From Ctena decussata (Eukaryota > Mollusca > Bivalvia > Lucinida > Lucinidae), in NCBI GenBank assembly GCA_963989385.1, contig OZ022502.1, positions 11,705,001 through 11,769,000 on the forward strand: 64,000 nt of DNA, in the 5' to 3' direction. The notes beneath the pieces were generated by a model that was given only the letters and a program-made list of their open reading frames with translations, did not search any database and was not told the origin of the DNA. The translations under genes and the position numbers were made by a program. This document shows positions 63,791-64,000 of the stretch, piece by piece (position 1 is the stretch's first letter; each line of letters begins with the position of its first letter).

Positions 63791-64000
63791 CTGGGTTGGC
63801 TTTCCTATCTTCAAACAATAAAAGTACAAACAGTTAGCGAAATATCAACATACATGTATTGAGAAAGAAATCTGAACACAAGAAAGAGGTGTCCTGGGTA
63901 AATATTACATATATAAGAATAAGTTCTGTGAAAATAATCTTAATATACAGACTTTTATATCTTTACTAAGGAGGAAATTTAAAATTGAAAATATATTGCT
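63791..64000. other. No recognised feature
   Basis: AT-rich sequence to the end of the window. Confidence 0.3.

Overview
The window looks like a gene-poor, repeat-dense stretch of a metazoan genome, most probably a bivalve mollusc (inference). Supporting signs are AT-rich introns-and-intergenic style DNA, spliceable exons, tRNA-derived SINEs, several non-LTR retrotransposons, palindromic MITEs, and repeat types familiar from mollusc genomes. Those repeats include 'agctcacctgag' hairpin-headed repeats, tandem 'gtccgtccgtcc' motifs, and long degenerate arrays ending in dinucleotide-rich 'gggggcat' tails. No rRNA, functional tRNA, CRISPR or bacterial-type operon was seen. No multi-exon host gene can be read with confidence; the best host-gene candidate is one orphan terminal exon on the minus strand at about 35.67-35.80 kb.

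Layout. 0-8.9 kb: dispersed repeats, palindromic MITEs, a SINE and the first of about twelve copies of one 238-bp palindromic MITE (called family A here). 8.9-10.9 kb: a 1.95-kb DNA transposon with matching termini and a 5-bp target duplication, mostly made of a nearly perfect 789-bp inverted repeat. 11.3-19.9 kb: a large complex of 24-bp-period satellite DNA interleaved with two paralogous blocks of a dead, probably Penelope-like reverse transcriptase. One block was split by a 1.86-kb DNA transposon, which itself holds a SINE. 20-30 kb: MITEs of several families, including an apparently identical tandem duplication of family A. 30-38 kb: degenerate mollusc-type repeats, SINEs and the orphan exon. 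38.5-39.6 kb: a deleted hAT transposon that keeps a BED-finger first exon with a splice donor. 41.7-43.8 kb: a tandem repeat array. 44.3-49.5 kb: a non-LTR retrotransposon with an intact 1172-codon endonuclease/reverse-transcriptase frame. It is flanked by two 670-bp copies of the same TIR transposon.

50-64 kb: decayed copies of a second LINE family on both strands. The plus-strand copy (52.96-55.70 kb) carries two nested DNA transposons; removing one of them with its TA duplication restores a readable codon run. A Ty3/Gypsy-like integrase remnant, more family A copies and a 1.3-kb transposon with repeated GTTATCRACACC motifs complete the region.

The most unusual coding signal is in the LINE at 44.3-49.5 kb. 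ORF1 and ORF2 lie in the same frame, separated by a single TAG. No in-frame ATG exists between that stop and the interior of the endonuclease domain, so a full ORF2 product would need readthrough, reinitiation at a non-AUG codon, or an originally fused ORF. All assignments rest on reading the sequence by eye; no database search was possible.
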